This document shows, piece by piece, positions 11,501-21,808 of a DNA stretch of 31,695 nucleotides (the stretch's first letter is position 1; each line of letters begins with the position of its first letter). Source of the stretch: Ochromonas danica (taxonomy: Eukaryota > Sar > Chrysophyceae > Chromulinales > Chromulinaceae); NCBI GenBank assembly GCA_015146655.1, contig VKHL01000232.1:1-31695 (forward strand), read 5' to 3'. A program made the position numbers and the translations under genes. The notes below the pieces were generated by a model. That model did no database searches and was not told the DNA's origin. It saw nothing but the letters and a program-made list of their open reading frames with translations.

Positions 11501-14500
11501 TAGTCAACCATCGAGTTGTCCGTCAGGCCAACCTTCTTCGCAGCCTTCATCTCAGCCCAGCAGCCAGCCATCATCCGCGCCGTCGGCTCAGCCTACTGGT
11601 CAGCCAAGTACTCAACCGTCAAGCCAGCCCAGTGGTCAACCCAGCAGCCAACCTTCAATGCAACCAACATCTCAGCCTTCTGCTGTGCCTTCATCCCAAC
11701 CGTCTGCACAACCATCATCTCAGCCTTCGTCTCAGCCGTCTACTGTGCCTTCCTCTCAGCCCTCAACTCAACCCAGTAGCCAGCCGTCGTCATGTCCCAG
11801 TAGTCAACCCTCTGCTCAGCCTAGCTCACAGCCGAGTGCAGTACCATCATCTCAACCGTCATCACGTCCTTCCGGTCAACCATCTTCTCAGCCATCAACT
11901 CAACCAAGCAGCCAACCATCCGTTCAACCTTCCTCCATGCCGACTGGTCAGCCCAGTGGTCAACCATCTTCTCAACCAAGCAGCCAACCTTCCACTGTGC
12001 CATCTGCTCAACCCAGTGCCGAACCTTCATCTCAACCATCTGTTCAACCATCAGCTATACCGAGCAGTCAACCTTCTACCCAACCTTCTTCCGAGCCAAG
12101 TAGTCAGCCCACCAGCGTTCCATCTACCCAACCTTCAGGTCAGCCAACTGGCTCTCCCACCGGTCAACCAAGTGGACAACCTAGTGGACTGCCTACAAGT
12201 CAACCATCTAGCCGACCTTCCTCTCAACCTTCTTCTCAGCCATCGTCGCGACCAAGCAGTCAGCCTTCATCCAAACCATCTACACAACCTTCATCTCAAC
12301 CATCAAGTCGGCCAACGTCGCAACCAACTACTCAGCCGTCTAGCCAACCTTCAAGTCAGCCAACAACTCAACCGAGCAGTCAGCCTACGATGCAACCAAC
12401 AACGCAACCAACAACCCAGCCTTCATCTCAACCATCTACACAACCTTCATCTCAACCGTCAACTCAGCCGACGTCCCAACCATCTGGGCAGCCTTCAAGT
12501 CAACCGTCATCTCAACCAACCGCTCAACCCAGCAGCCAGCCAACAACTCAACCAACTACTCAACCATCTGGACAACCCACCACGCAACCAACTTCACAAC
12601 CATCTACACAACCATCTTCGCAACCCAGCACACAGCCTACTCGACAGCCCAGTAGTCAACCAACCACCCAACCATCTGCTCAGCCCAGCAGTCAGCCTAC
12701 AACGCAGCCATCAAGTCAGCCGACATTGTCTCCAACAACTGCATTGCGTTTTATTGTTCGCTTATCTGTTGGTCAAGGATTTCAAGGAGTGACGAAAGCA
12801 GCCTATTCGAATGATTCCACAGCCTTTGATGCCATTCAAAGTACAATACAAAAGGTGATAGGAAGTGGCGAAGCACGCATCAAAGTTAACCGCTGGAAGG
12901 AAATATATCGATCTATATCTATCTCTACCTTGCAAGAGGAGGACGTTTCTTCAAACATGTTGTCATCTTCCTCTGCTGCTTCACTGTTCTCTTTCGAGGA
13001 AGCGCAAGTAGACAAGGGGAAAGAGAAAGAGGGACAGTCAACTCTCTCCTTTGTGGAAGAAAGCATACAGACTGAAGATGTCATAGACGTGCCTGTTCTA
13101 GTCATGAACTACACACTTTCCTTCTATGCAGGAGATATAGCTCCTTTGGCCAACGCTTCCTTTGCCGTCCGGGTAGTCTCTGAGCGCTTGCAAGCTGCCA
13201 CTTCGAGTGGTGAATATGATGTGATCCTTCGAGAGGAAGCTGTATCTCGCAACAGTGTTTCTCTGGCATCTGCTTCAGTTGCTAATCGTACACTCACATT
13301 TAATGGTTATGTGTCAGCTTTTGTTCATTCTGGCCATCCCACAAGCCAGCCATCTGGTCAGCCTTCGAGTTCTCCGAGCAGTCAGCCATCTAGCCAACCC
13401 ACATCTTCACCGACATTAGTGCCAGCCACGAGGTGGAGAAATCGTTTACAAGAGGAGCTGCACGCCCGATACGATGAAGAGAAGCATCGCAACGGTCGCA
13501 GCATCTATAGCGAGTTGATGGTGTGGGGTGAAGTACTCTATGGAGGGCAAGACGAATGGTCACACTTCCTATTGAAGGATGTGCGCTTGGCTCTGAACAG
13601 TCGGAAGCTTTCGGGGTTGTCCTTGATTCTGGCTAATGGCTCTGACACGGCCGCAGCCGTCGAAGTCAGTTGCACTGAGGAGACTGCACTAGACTATCTT
13701 TCCGATGCAGTTCAGAATCCGCTATGGAACTTGCTATCGTCTTCTCCTACCACTTCTCCCTTCACGACCACGACAGAGGTGAAGAGCATCCTTTGTGGTT
13801 CTGATCGGTGGGCTATACAGTATTGTGCTACTGCACAGCAGTATGAGAGCAGCACTACATCGAGTAGTGACTATTACAGCAGTATCATCTATCCCTCTCT
13901 GTGCGTGAACTGCAGCAGTCCATGCAATCAAACATGTCAGTCCAGTGTGGTATCTTCGTCTGGTCGCATGAGTGGTCGATTGCCTGTGAATGAGAGCTGT
14001 CCAGAGAGTGGAGGCTCTTATTTCAAGATCTTGACGTTCTCCACGGAGGAGGAAGAGCAGAGTGGTCGCTACTTTGTGGTCACTTTCTCAACCTTATGGG
14101 GAGCTGTTTTGCTGTTGTGCTGTTGGAATCTCTTCCGAGGTGGCACAGATCGTGTGAGCTCGACATGGCGGGTAGTGGAGGAAAGTTCTGGTCAAGTGAA
14201 GAAAGCGTTCTGGAAGCTGAAGCGGATGAGAGCGTCCTCACAGATCTCACCCATCTCGTCACATTCCGATGCGATCCAGGCAGTGCAGAAGTTCTTTGCT
14301 TGGTGCTCAGAGCCTTCTTATCCAGTGGTCAGCTCCTTTCTTCACACCTTGTTAAGCCAACATCGAGATCTCAAGGTCTGGCAAAGTCGCTCACAAGGCC
14401 CTATCTATGCACTGTACACAGCCAGCCATCTGATTTGCTATGCTATCATCCTGGCGGGATTGTTGCAGTTGATCTATCCCATGGACCATGGACTGTGTTC

Positions 14501-16970
14501 AGAGCAGAAGACAGAAGCGGACTGTGAGGATGTGCGAGCTGCATTGCTGGGTCATCGCCATCTGTGTGTTTGGTCTCGCGCAGGCCAGCCGCAGGCGGCA
14601 ATCTATCCTGACCCTGCCATCTTTCAGACGCATTGCTACTGGCGAGACGAAGCCATTTCCTCTGCGGAAGCCTTCTATCTGGCATTGATAGCGATGTCGA
14701 TCATGCTTCCTGTGCGAGTCCTTTTCCTGGAGAAAGCTCTGCGAAGGTGGCTGCTGCCTCCCACGAACTGGGGAGAGCCTGCTGATTCGAGTGCTGTGGT
14801 TCTTCCCCCAGTTGCAACGGTAGGACGAGGAGCAGAGGCACATGGAGGGAGTAGTCCAAGGCGCAACCAGGTCTCTCCCTTCTCTGCTCCGGTGGGTTTG
14901 TCTCTGGCCGATCCTCGTCATGTCCCTCTCAATCTCAATCTCCAATTTGATGGAGGAGCGTCCCCCAGTCGACCGCAAAGTCGTGGAGATGTTTCGATGA
15001 TGAAGGTGGCACCTTTCGATGAAGACCTAGTGGGTGGAGTGAGAGCACCTTCCATGGATCTGCATGTGCTACAAAGTCTGACCCCTGAGGAGTACTTTCA
15101 GTACGACTTCGAGATTCGCTCCCCAACCAAGGCTGCAAGTGGCGTGATGAGGAAAGGTGGTGGGGCAGCCAGCAAGCTGCCTGCCTTGCCGATCGAGAGT
15201 CGTCTCTTGCCAAGGCAAGCTCCAGCAGTTTCTGGCGATCTCTTCGAGACGTTCTTCAACGCTTTGCTTCGCTATCGCAATGCTCTTCCCAATCCTGTGG
15301 AGCAGCAGAAGGTGAGCAGTCAATGGGGGTTGAATGGCAACGCTTTTGATCGCGACCTGCTCATGTCTCGCGACTTCGTGTGGAAGGTGCGCCACTTCCC
15401 ACAGGTCGGTTATCAACCTGCGGCTGATTACTTTGCAGACTGTCTGGAGCAGACCGGGCGCGAAATACAGCAGGAGGTGCAACAAGGAGATCGCTATGCA
15501 TCAACAGCTCAGCTTCGTCCTCTCTGGCTGTTTGTGATGGATATGATGGGGTGGAACAAGTTGGAATGCCAAATATTCCGCCGTCGCTCTTATCGTTTGT
15601 TGCATCCCTACGCCGCTCTTTCCGTCTATATCAAGGCCTCTGTGCTCTTCGTCTGTCTGGCGACGAATGCAGTGTTGATCTACCTGTGCTGGCAGCTTCT
15701 TTCCCAGCAGTCACAGCAACAGGTGCGCAACTGGCTTGTGACTGTTTTGATCGCTGTGTTCGGGGATGTGGTCATTGTGGAGAATGTGGACAATGCCTGG
15801 TGTCACGCCCTCCTACCCAACCTTTGCATGGCACTCTATGACCAAGTGCAGATCGATGTCTTGCGAATCATTCGAGCTTGTGAACTAGCCGAGACTGCTC
15901 CGTTGCCCAATCGCACAAGCTCTGTGCAGGCAGCGGTGGCATCCGAAGTGGCGGGAGTCGCTCAGGCTGTGTCAGCTGCTCTGCGCAAGATCTCTCCTCG
16001 CAAAGTCCTTCCTCATCCTGCTCAACCTTCAGCCTTCGACTTCGATTCCTCGCACTACTTCTTTGTCTCGAAGCATTATCTCAAGAAGCGTTATGCAGGT
16101 CGCGTGGTCAATGACATTGTCTATAAGTTTCGTACTCACGGTCCTGAGCGCCTTGTGTTGGGACCTTGGCAGGCGAATCCAGGCTCCCATGCTGCTGCTG
16201 CTGCCAATGCCACTGCCACTCATGCTCCAGGTCTCCCACTACAACCAGCAGCAGGTGGAAGTGGAAGTGGAGGGTGGTGGCAGCGAATGACGGGGCAGTG
16301 GGGTCATCGCCTTGGCCAAGGCCTCGGGTACTGGGGCAAGGTCTTTGGTTGCCTCCCACTGTCTTGTCAGAGAATCATGCTGGCCACAGCGATCATCGGT
16401 GTGGGTTTCTTGGCAGTCTTTCTGGCAAGTAGTGGAGGCAGAGAGATCTCACTCTCGATTCTGTGGCAGGTTGGAGTCGCCTTTCTCGCTCTGTGGTTCC
16501 TAGCCTGGGTCCTGTATATGATCTACCGCTACAATGAGTCCTTCCGCATTTCCTTCGATCGTTTGCTGCGAAGATCTGGAGGGAGAAGAGCAGATGTCAT
16601 GGACCGGCAGCTGCAGCAGCAATCTTCCTTCCGCCTCTCCTCTCGCTTCTCTCAGCGGGCAGGATCGATGCGAGGGTCGGCCATGTCTGCAGTCAGTGCC
16701 ATGAGTGGTGCTAGTCGACCCAGTTCGATGCAGTCTGCACGGTCAGTGCATCGCCTTTCTCGTAAAGAAGCACATGATATGGTACAGATGCTTGCAGACA
16801 ACAGCACTGCTCGGCAAGCATTGGAAATGACCGCTTGGGAACTGTCTGATAGTGATGACGAGAATGAGATCGAAGCTCTGCGGCGTCAATTACAAGATAT
16901 TGAAGGTGGAAGAGTTGTTCTACCTGGTGAAGTGGTGAAGGAAGGAAGCACTTCACAAGGTCCACGATAA
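5587..16970 (+). CDS. Giant propeller-stalk-propeller-stalk multi-pass membrane protein
   Basis: Three exons, 5587-5761, 5825-6778 and 6976-16970, join in frame to 3,707 residues (introns GTAAGC...TTCGTAG and GTAAGT...GAATAG, both phase 1). The order is: signal peptide (1 to about 29); beta-propeller 1 (about 75-376) with Asp-box blades such as STDYGDTW, SSNAGSSW, TTDGGATW; QPS stalk 1 (378-1198); propeller 2 (about 1200-1510) with SLDRGVSW, SRNGGITW, STNAGTSW, SADGGNSW; QPS stalk 2 (1512-2290); ectodomain (about 2298-2735) with a short QPS insert near 2500 and a Cys-rich patch CVNCSSPCNQTC; then about seven hydrophobic segments near 2740, 2855, 2945, 3255, 3295, 3510 and 3540, and a Ser/Arg-rich acidic tail. 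The blades resemble BNR/Ycf48/sortilin propellers. A surface adhesin or receptor is inferred; the ligand is unknown. An upstream in-frame ATG at 5470 exists but weakens the signal peptide. Confidence 0.85.
6978..9440 (+). repeat. QPS stalk 1, 12-bp coding minisatellite
   Basis: This stretch begins directly after the second intron and encodes uninterrupted X-Q/R/K-P-S/T tetrapeptides up to the start of propeller 2. The codons vary (CAA/CAG, CCN, TCN/AGY) outside the 156-bp array, so the stalk is old there and kept for its protein sequence. It contains the recently amplified array described separately. Confidence 0.95.
7760..9058 (+). repeat. Tandem array of 156-bp higher-order units, about 8 copies
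   Basis: The anchor TGGCCAACC (CGGCC in one copy) recurs at 7883, 8039, 8195, 8351, 8507, 8663, 8819 and 8975, exactly 156 bp apart. Each unit is 13 tetrapeptides (52 residues) with internal variants in a fixed order, including SRPS, GRPS, SKPS and NQPT. The copies from 8351 onward look base-for-base identical, while the first three carry differences, which points to recent unequal exchange at the 3' side. The last copy is truncated near 9058. Confidence 0.95.
10390..12735 (+). repeat. QPS stalk 2, 12-bp coding minisatellite
   Basis: This stretch encodes X-Q-P-S/T tetrapeptides from the end of propeller 2 to the ectodomain that starts LRFIVRL. The proximal part, up to about 11140, is specific to this gene. 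The distal part is nearly identical to the inverted copy in the minus-strand gene. It contains one copy of the segment at 12119-12301 that the minus-strand gene carries twice. Confidence 0.93.
11140..13064. repeat. Right arm of inverted segmental duplication
   Basis: This is the partner of 1-2830 in opposite orientation, about 8.3 kb away. Identity begins abruptly near 11140 within the stalk and runs into the ectodomain. It is broken by diverged patches, for example about 12915-12975 against about 90-170. The true outer end of the duplication is unknown, because the left copy is cut by the window edge at the base matching 13064. Confidence 0.9.
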
Positions 16971-17413
16971 GAGACAAACAAAGTCTACAATACTCTTCCA
17001 TTGTTGTCATTGTCTTGTAGTAAACTACACTGTATTCTTGTCAATATACAGAAAGTGTGTGTGTGTTTCGCTTTGTAGTATTTCACAATTAAGAATGGAA
17101 TGCAAACCTTGTAATCATGCCAATAACAACAGAAGAGGAGAATAGTCGTCTGTCTGGATTGTATGGTAGATATACTAAATTTATAATAATGCCTAAATAA
17201 TACTAGTACTAGTATATTAAGACCCAGTTTCACCAGTTCGAATGGACGAAAACTCATGAGGGACTGTTATTAGAAGGCTTCGGTAAAAGAAGGTTGTCTT
17301 CTTATTAAGCTCTTGACTACTTGGAAAGTCTTTTCTGGAGGTCCACAAAACAGTAATGAAAACAACCTGTGTAGAGGATATGCTTTCTATTGTGATTTGA
17401 TTTCGTGGCACGT
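16971..17413. other. Intergenic, 3' flank of the giant gene and 5' flank of 5S
   Basis: No gene is supported. The stretch holds a short (GT)n run near 17056 and a 16-bp perfect palindrome, ATACTAGTACTAGTAT, at 17200-17215. Short ORFs here have no recognisable protein content. A TFIIIA-type 5S gene has internal promoters, so little upstream signal is expected. Confidence 0.5.
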
Positions 17414-17531
17414 ATGGTCGTTCATACTAGCACTACTGCACCCTAACCCGTCAGATCTAGGAAGTTAAGCGTGCTCAGGCGAGGCCAGTAGTACGGTGGG
17501 TGACCACGTGCGAAGCCCTCGTGACGATCGT
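17414..17531 (+). rRNA. 5S ribosomal RNA
   Basis: The 118-nt segment carries the conserved 5S core: CATACTAGCACTACTGCACC near the 5' end, CCGTCAGATCT, the internal promoter stretch GAAGTTAAGCGTGCTCAGGC at 17461-17480, AGTACGGTGGGTGACCACGTG, and GAAGCCCTCGTGACGATCG at the 3' end. The ends pair as helix I: 17414-17421 against 17524-17531 gives eight pairs, counting G-U. A T run at 17531-17535 fits RNA polymerase III termination. It is a single copy in this window, between protein genes and not linked to 18S/28S rDNA. Confidence 0.95.
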
Positions 17532-17804
17532 TTTTGTTTTCATCATTGCTTTTGCTTCTTGTTTTTGCTTTAGTTATACTTGGCTTCGTTCGTTCTGCTG
17601 ACAGTTTCGATAAACTCCTTCTGGTCGATTTGTCAGTAACCCAATTGCATTCAACCCATCTATCCATCCTATACCACTACTACTACCACAACATGTTCGA
17701 ATTACAAGCTTTGGCTTTGGCTTAGGGTTATGATACAAAGAGAGCTAGCTAGTCTACTTCCAAGACCAGTAAGTGATCATTGTCATTAATGTCATCATCA
17801 TCAT

Positions 17805-19760
17805 CTAACGCACAAACTGTCTCTTATCCGTGGCCTCACGTCGACCATAAGGATTGTCCGCAGAGAAGACATGACCAGAAGACCGATGGAAATGCTTAGC
17901 ACGATTTTCTCCTTCTGTTTCCCCTTCTAACGCACGCTTCTTACCTCTTCGGCCATCATCTCCTCCTCGACTAGCAGCAGCAGCAGTACGATCGATGATA
18001 TTCACTTGAACCTCTCCATTCCCAGCAGATGCAGTGGGTCTCGTGGAGGAAGAAGACGAAGAACTACCACCTTTCACACTAAAGGGAAGATGATTAATAC
18101 GAGGTGGGACAGAGAGTCCAAAGGCCTTGGCTAATGCTTGCATATCAATAGCATGCACATCAAAGATATCCTTATGAGAGTGACTTGCATAGGCGAGGAG
18201 ATAAGCACGATAAGCATCTTGTGCTGACTTTTGTAAGAAGTAATTCTTCTCGACAAGAGCATTCATCTGTTGACTAATACAAAGGACTTTGTGTGCAGGG
18301 AATTCATACTCTTGTAAGAGAACTTTAGCAGCACGAAGATAGTGTAAGAAGGCTAATTCAGATGGTAAGAGGAAGAGTAAAGCACGACCACGTTTCTCTG
18401 ACACACCACGTCCTGTACGACCCACACGATGAATATATTCCTATTATGATAACACACACACACCATGAAGTTAGTCATCAAGCATAGCTAAAGTTGTTAT
18501 AATAAGTTACGTGTCATCTACCTTGGGATCATCAGGAGGATCAAATTGTACAATCCAATCAACAGCTGGAATATCTAAACCACGTGCTGCAACATCTGTA
18601 CATAATAGAATCCCTGCTTCAGCTTGTACAAATTGAAAGAAGGTTGTGGTACGTTTAGCTTGTTTTTGTTTGCCATGAATATCTAAGACAGGTAGATCAA
18701 TATAGTTTAACAAGGCAGCATGATAACTAACTGAAGCACATGATGAAAAGAACACCATGACTTTCTTCTTTTGATTCTTCTTAAGAAAGGTATATAATAA
18801 CATAAATCGTTTATCAGCAGGACATAAGATATAACCTTGTTGTAAACCATCTGTTGTCGCTGTCTCTGCTGCATCATGTACACCAAGATAGACAGGTCCA
18901 CTACTACGCATTGCTAAACGTGCTAAATCTTCTACTTTACGTGTTTGTGTTGCAGAGAATAAGATAGTTTGACGATCACGTTGTAAATATTTAATAATCT
19001 GTCTCATATCTTCTTCAAATCCTTGATCTAAAATACGATCAGCTTCATCAATGACTAATAATGATAAACGATCATATTTAAATCCTTTCGTATTTGCTAA
19101 ATGATCATGTAAACGACCTGGTGTAGCAACAAGAATATTCACACCTTTAACTAACTTCTCAGCTTCAGCTTTACGATTTGCTCCACCCATGACTAAACCA
19201 TGTGTTTGTCCATATCCACAAGCATCCATTAACTCACGTAAAACACCATAGATTTGTAAAGAAAGTTCACGTGTTGGTGAGATAATAAGAGCTCCTGTTC
19301 CTTGTTTTCGTGTAAAGTTAACCTTTTGTAAAGTTTCAACAATGGGGACAAGGAAGGCAAGGGTCTTGCCTGACCCTGTCTTAGCAGCAGCGACAAGGTC
19401 AGAACCTGCTAGACATTCTGGAATAGCACGTGCTTGAATATGTGTCATACGATCAAACCCCATCTTCTGTAAACCTTCTTTGGTTGTGGTGGAAATTGGC
19501 AACGAGGAGAAGGTTTGGTCAGAGAGGATGGAAGTCACTGCGACAGAGTTCATTGGAGTACTGGAAGTGGTAGTGTTGCTCTCTGCTACCTCCTCACTGT
19601 CAGTGGTAGTAGTCACAGTGGTAGTACTAGCAGCAGCAGGTGGTGCAGAATCATCAGATGATTGACTTGATTGTTGTTGTTGTTGTTGTTGTTTCTTCTT
19701 GGATACTTTCTCTTCTTCTTTCATGGAAGACTTCTTTTTCTTCTGAGAGTCTGTTGCCAT
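17805..19760 (-). CDS. HAS1: Has1/DDX18-type DEAD-box ATP-dependent RNA helicase
   Basis: Two exons, 19760-18522 and 18440-17805, are separated by an 81-bp intron in phase 0, giving 624 residues. The helicase motifs appear in order: Q motif ([14 protein letters not shown]), motif [32 protein letters not shown] in [19 protein letters not shown], and HRVGRTGRG, which the splice completes ([11 protein letters not shown]). The C-terminal block [20 protein letters not shown] followed by AYASHS and GLSVPPRI is diagnostic of Has1/DDX18, which acts in nucleolar 60S and 40S pre-rRNA processing. The N-terminus is a low-complexity Lys/Gln/Ser/Thr tail with a poly-Gln run. The start is the first ATG ([10 protein letters not shown]). 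All catalytic motifs look intact. It shares a divergent promoter gap with the sirtuin gene. Confidence 0.95.
19671..19692. repeat. (TTG)n trinucleotide run, encodes poly-Gln
   Basis: This short run of TTG on the plus strand is read as CAA on the minus strand. It encodes the poly-Gln stretch in the N-terminal tail of the Has1-type helicase. Confidence 0.9.
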
Positions 19761-20295
19761 TCTTTCTTGATATAGTCTCTCTCTCTCAAAGTAGTACAAG
19801 TAGTGATAGTGAAGGAAATGGTATTTGTTGTGATTCTTGTCTCAACAGAGCATGTCATGGAAATCGACTGGACGAGAAGGTTAACATCACAACCACTCAC
19901 CACGCACTGTAACAATATTCGAACTCTCTCTACTCACCCTCTACTGTATAAAAACATAAGATAATATAAATATAAGAAGATACAGTGACGATGGATGATT
20001 CTTATATAAGACCAAAATCTGCTATCTATAATGATTATTACAGTAAATTAGCGCTGAAAGAAAGTAGTCAAATTGATTGATTGATTAGTACTCCTTTGCG
20101 AGGGAAATGACTGTTAACTTAATAAGAGAGTCCCTATCAACAAGAGCTCCTCAACAAGTGAATGAGAAGAACGAAATACACACTCTCTCTATATTTTGCA
20201 TTCACAGCCATCAATTAAATCGATTGACTCCTTAAATAAACTACTACCATTAAGACCACCTAGAAGACCTATCCTATCCTATTCTATCCTGTCAA
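19761..20295. promoter_or_regulatory. Divergent promoter gap between the Has1-type and sirtuin genes
   Basis: Both flanking genes start here on opposite strands. The sequence is AT-rich with short repeats (TTGATTGATTGATTAG near 20075, TCCTATCCTATTCTATCCTG near 20272). I see no protein-coding content and no firm promoter element. Confidence 0.45.
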
Positions 20296-21561
20296 ATGTC
20301 TCATTTTACAATCACACCGAAAACAGATTGTCCTCATATTAATCAACAAGCAGGATATACCTTATCAATTGAAGAATTCTTTGGTATTCTTGATCTTTCC
20401 TCACATGAAATACAAGGTCATTGTGAACAATGTCTAAGTGACGTAGAGAATTGGGTGTGTCTGGGATGCTGTCAGATCTATTGTTCACGTTTTGTTCATG
20501 GCCACATGGCAGAGCATGCTGAACAATCTGGACCTGGTCATACTGTAGCATTTAGTCTAACTGATGCTTCAACATGGTGTTATCAATGTGATAGTTATAT
20601 TACTAACTTTAAATTAGCATTATTATCTTCTTATTTTAGTCAAATTAAGTTTCCAGACGATCAACAACAACATCAACAACATAATAACGACGACGATGAT
20701 GATGAGAGTGATGGAGTAGTAGTCGAGACAGCACTACCTTCTTCTTCTTCTTCCTTCCCATCGTTCACACGAGATGATCTAGTACAAGGATTGTCTCAGA
20801 AGACCTTCCAACGTGTCGCTATCCTAACTGGTGCGGGTATTTCTGTTGCTGCTGGTATTCCAGATTTTCGTACACCTGGTACTGGATTATATGCACAAGT
20901 TGCACGATTAGGTCTACCTTTCCCTGAGGCAATCTTTAGCTTAGACTTCTTCTTAGCTAATCCACAACCATTTTATACGATTGCTGAAACTTTCTTAACG
21001 TATCAGACATATCCTGTTCAAGCACATTATTTCATAAAGAAGATAGAAGATGAAGGAATGTTATTATATAACTATACACAGAATATTGATGGTTTGGAAT
21101 TAGAAGCTGGATTATCATTAGAGAAAGTAATTCAAGCACATGGACATATGAGAACAATACGTTGTGTTCAATGTAAGAAAGAACAAGATCGACAACAATT
21201 TGATCAAGCTATTACCAAACAAGAAGTTCTATATTGTTCATCATGTCATGGTTTAGTTAAACCTGATATTGTCTTCTTTGGTGAAAGCTTACCAGAGATC
21301 TTCCATGAGAAGTTTGATGAGATTCAAGAAGCTGATCTTGTCATTGTCATGGGGACATCTTTGAAAGTCTATCCTTTTGCTTTCTTATTGACTACATTAT
21401 CTGAAGATGTGCCAATTGTCTTGATCAATCGAGAGAATCCAGGCATTGCTAGAGAGAACTTTCTCTTCTTGGCAGGAGAGATTGAAGAGACTGTTAGCAA
21501 GCTGGCAGAAGATCTGCATTGGACATTGGGTAGTGGAGAGAAGAAGAAAGTTGATGGATGA
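20296..21561 (+). CDS. Sirtuin (NAD-dependent protein deacylase) with N-terminal ZnF-UBP domain
   Basis: A single exon encodes 421 residues. Residues about 12-105 form a ubiquitin-binding ZnF-UBP domain: CPHI, CEQC, WVCLGCCQIYC, RFVHGHMAEH, GHTVAFSL and WCYQCDSYI match the spacing seen in HDAC6 and USP proteins. After an Asp/Gln/Ser-rich linker (about 118-160) comes the Sir2 catalytic domain: GAGISVAAGIPDFRTP (about 179-194), TQNIDGLE, catalytic His in QAHGHMRT (about 281), zinc ligands CVQC and CSSC, KPDIVFFGESLP, and MGTSLKVYPF. This is the class I (SIRT1/2/3-like) type and appears catalytically complete. The family removes acetyl or acyl groups from lysine using NAD. The fused finger suggests it docks on free ubiquitin C-termini. 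It converges with the DEX1-like gene downstream. Confidence 0.95.
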   Translation: MSHFTITPKTDCPHINQQAGYTLSIEEFFGILDLSSHEIQGHCEQCLSDVENWVCLGCCQIYCSRFVHGHMAEHAEQSGPGHTVAFSLTDASTWCYQCDSYITNFKLALLSSYFSQIKFPDDQQQHQQHNNDDDDDESDGVVVETALPSSSSSFPSFTRDDLVQGLSQKTFQRVAILTGAGISVAAGIPDFRTPGTGLYAQVARLGLPFPEAIFSLDFFLANPQPFYTIAETFLTYQTYPVQAHYFIKKIEDEGMLLYNYTQNIDGLELEAGLSLEKVIQAHGHMRTIRCVQCKKEQDRQQFDQAITKQEVLYCSSCHGLVKPDIVFFGESLPEIFHEKFDEIQEADLVIVMGTSLKVYPFAFLLTTLSEDVPIVLINRENPGIARENFLFLAGEIEETVSKLAEDLHWTLGSGEKKKVDG

Positions 21562-21771
21562 TCATGATCATGATTATCTCTTATGATGAGGAAGGAAGTG
21601 GTGTTGACTTGTTGATTGTTATTCTCTTTCTTGATGAATGCTATGTTTTTGTAATTTCTTAACAGCAGCGGGTAAATTAGGTCGTCATGGGGACAGTCAG
21701 CAGTCGAAAGGAATCATCTTTGTTTAATTTTTGAAACTAGACTATATATCACTACTACAGTACAGTATTGA

Positions 21772-21799
21772 CTTCTTCTTCTTCTTCTTCTTCTTCTTC
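21772..21799. repeat. (TTC)n microsatellite
   Basis: This pure CTT/TTC run lies between the convergent 3' ends of the sirtuin and DEX1-like genes, just past the DEX1-like stop. It probably sits in overlapping 3' untranslated regions. Confidence 0.9.
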
Positions 21800-21808
21800 G
21801 AACACATC

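Noticed and set aside
7138-12792. Long Leu/Asn-rich frames on the plus strand at 7138-9486 and 10420-12792, and Val/Lys/Trp-rich frames on the opposite strand
   Set aside because: These are shifted or antisense readings of the same 12-bp repeats. Identical shadow proteins at 2192-2455 and 11516-11779 simply reflect the inverted duplication.
1-13064. Inverted arms as terminal repeats of a large transposon
   Set aside because: The arms are coding repeats inside two host genes, with no transposase, integrase or capsid gene between them and no target-site duplication. The right arm also ends in the middle of a gene.
17217-17411. Short minus-strand ORF next to the 5S gene
   Set aside because: It has no recognisable features and lies in the flank of an RNA gene.
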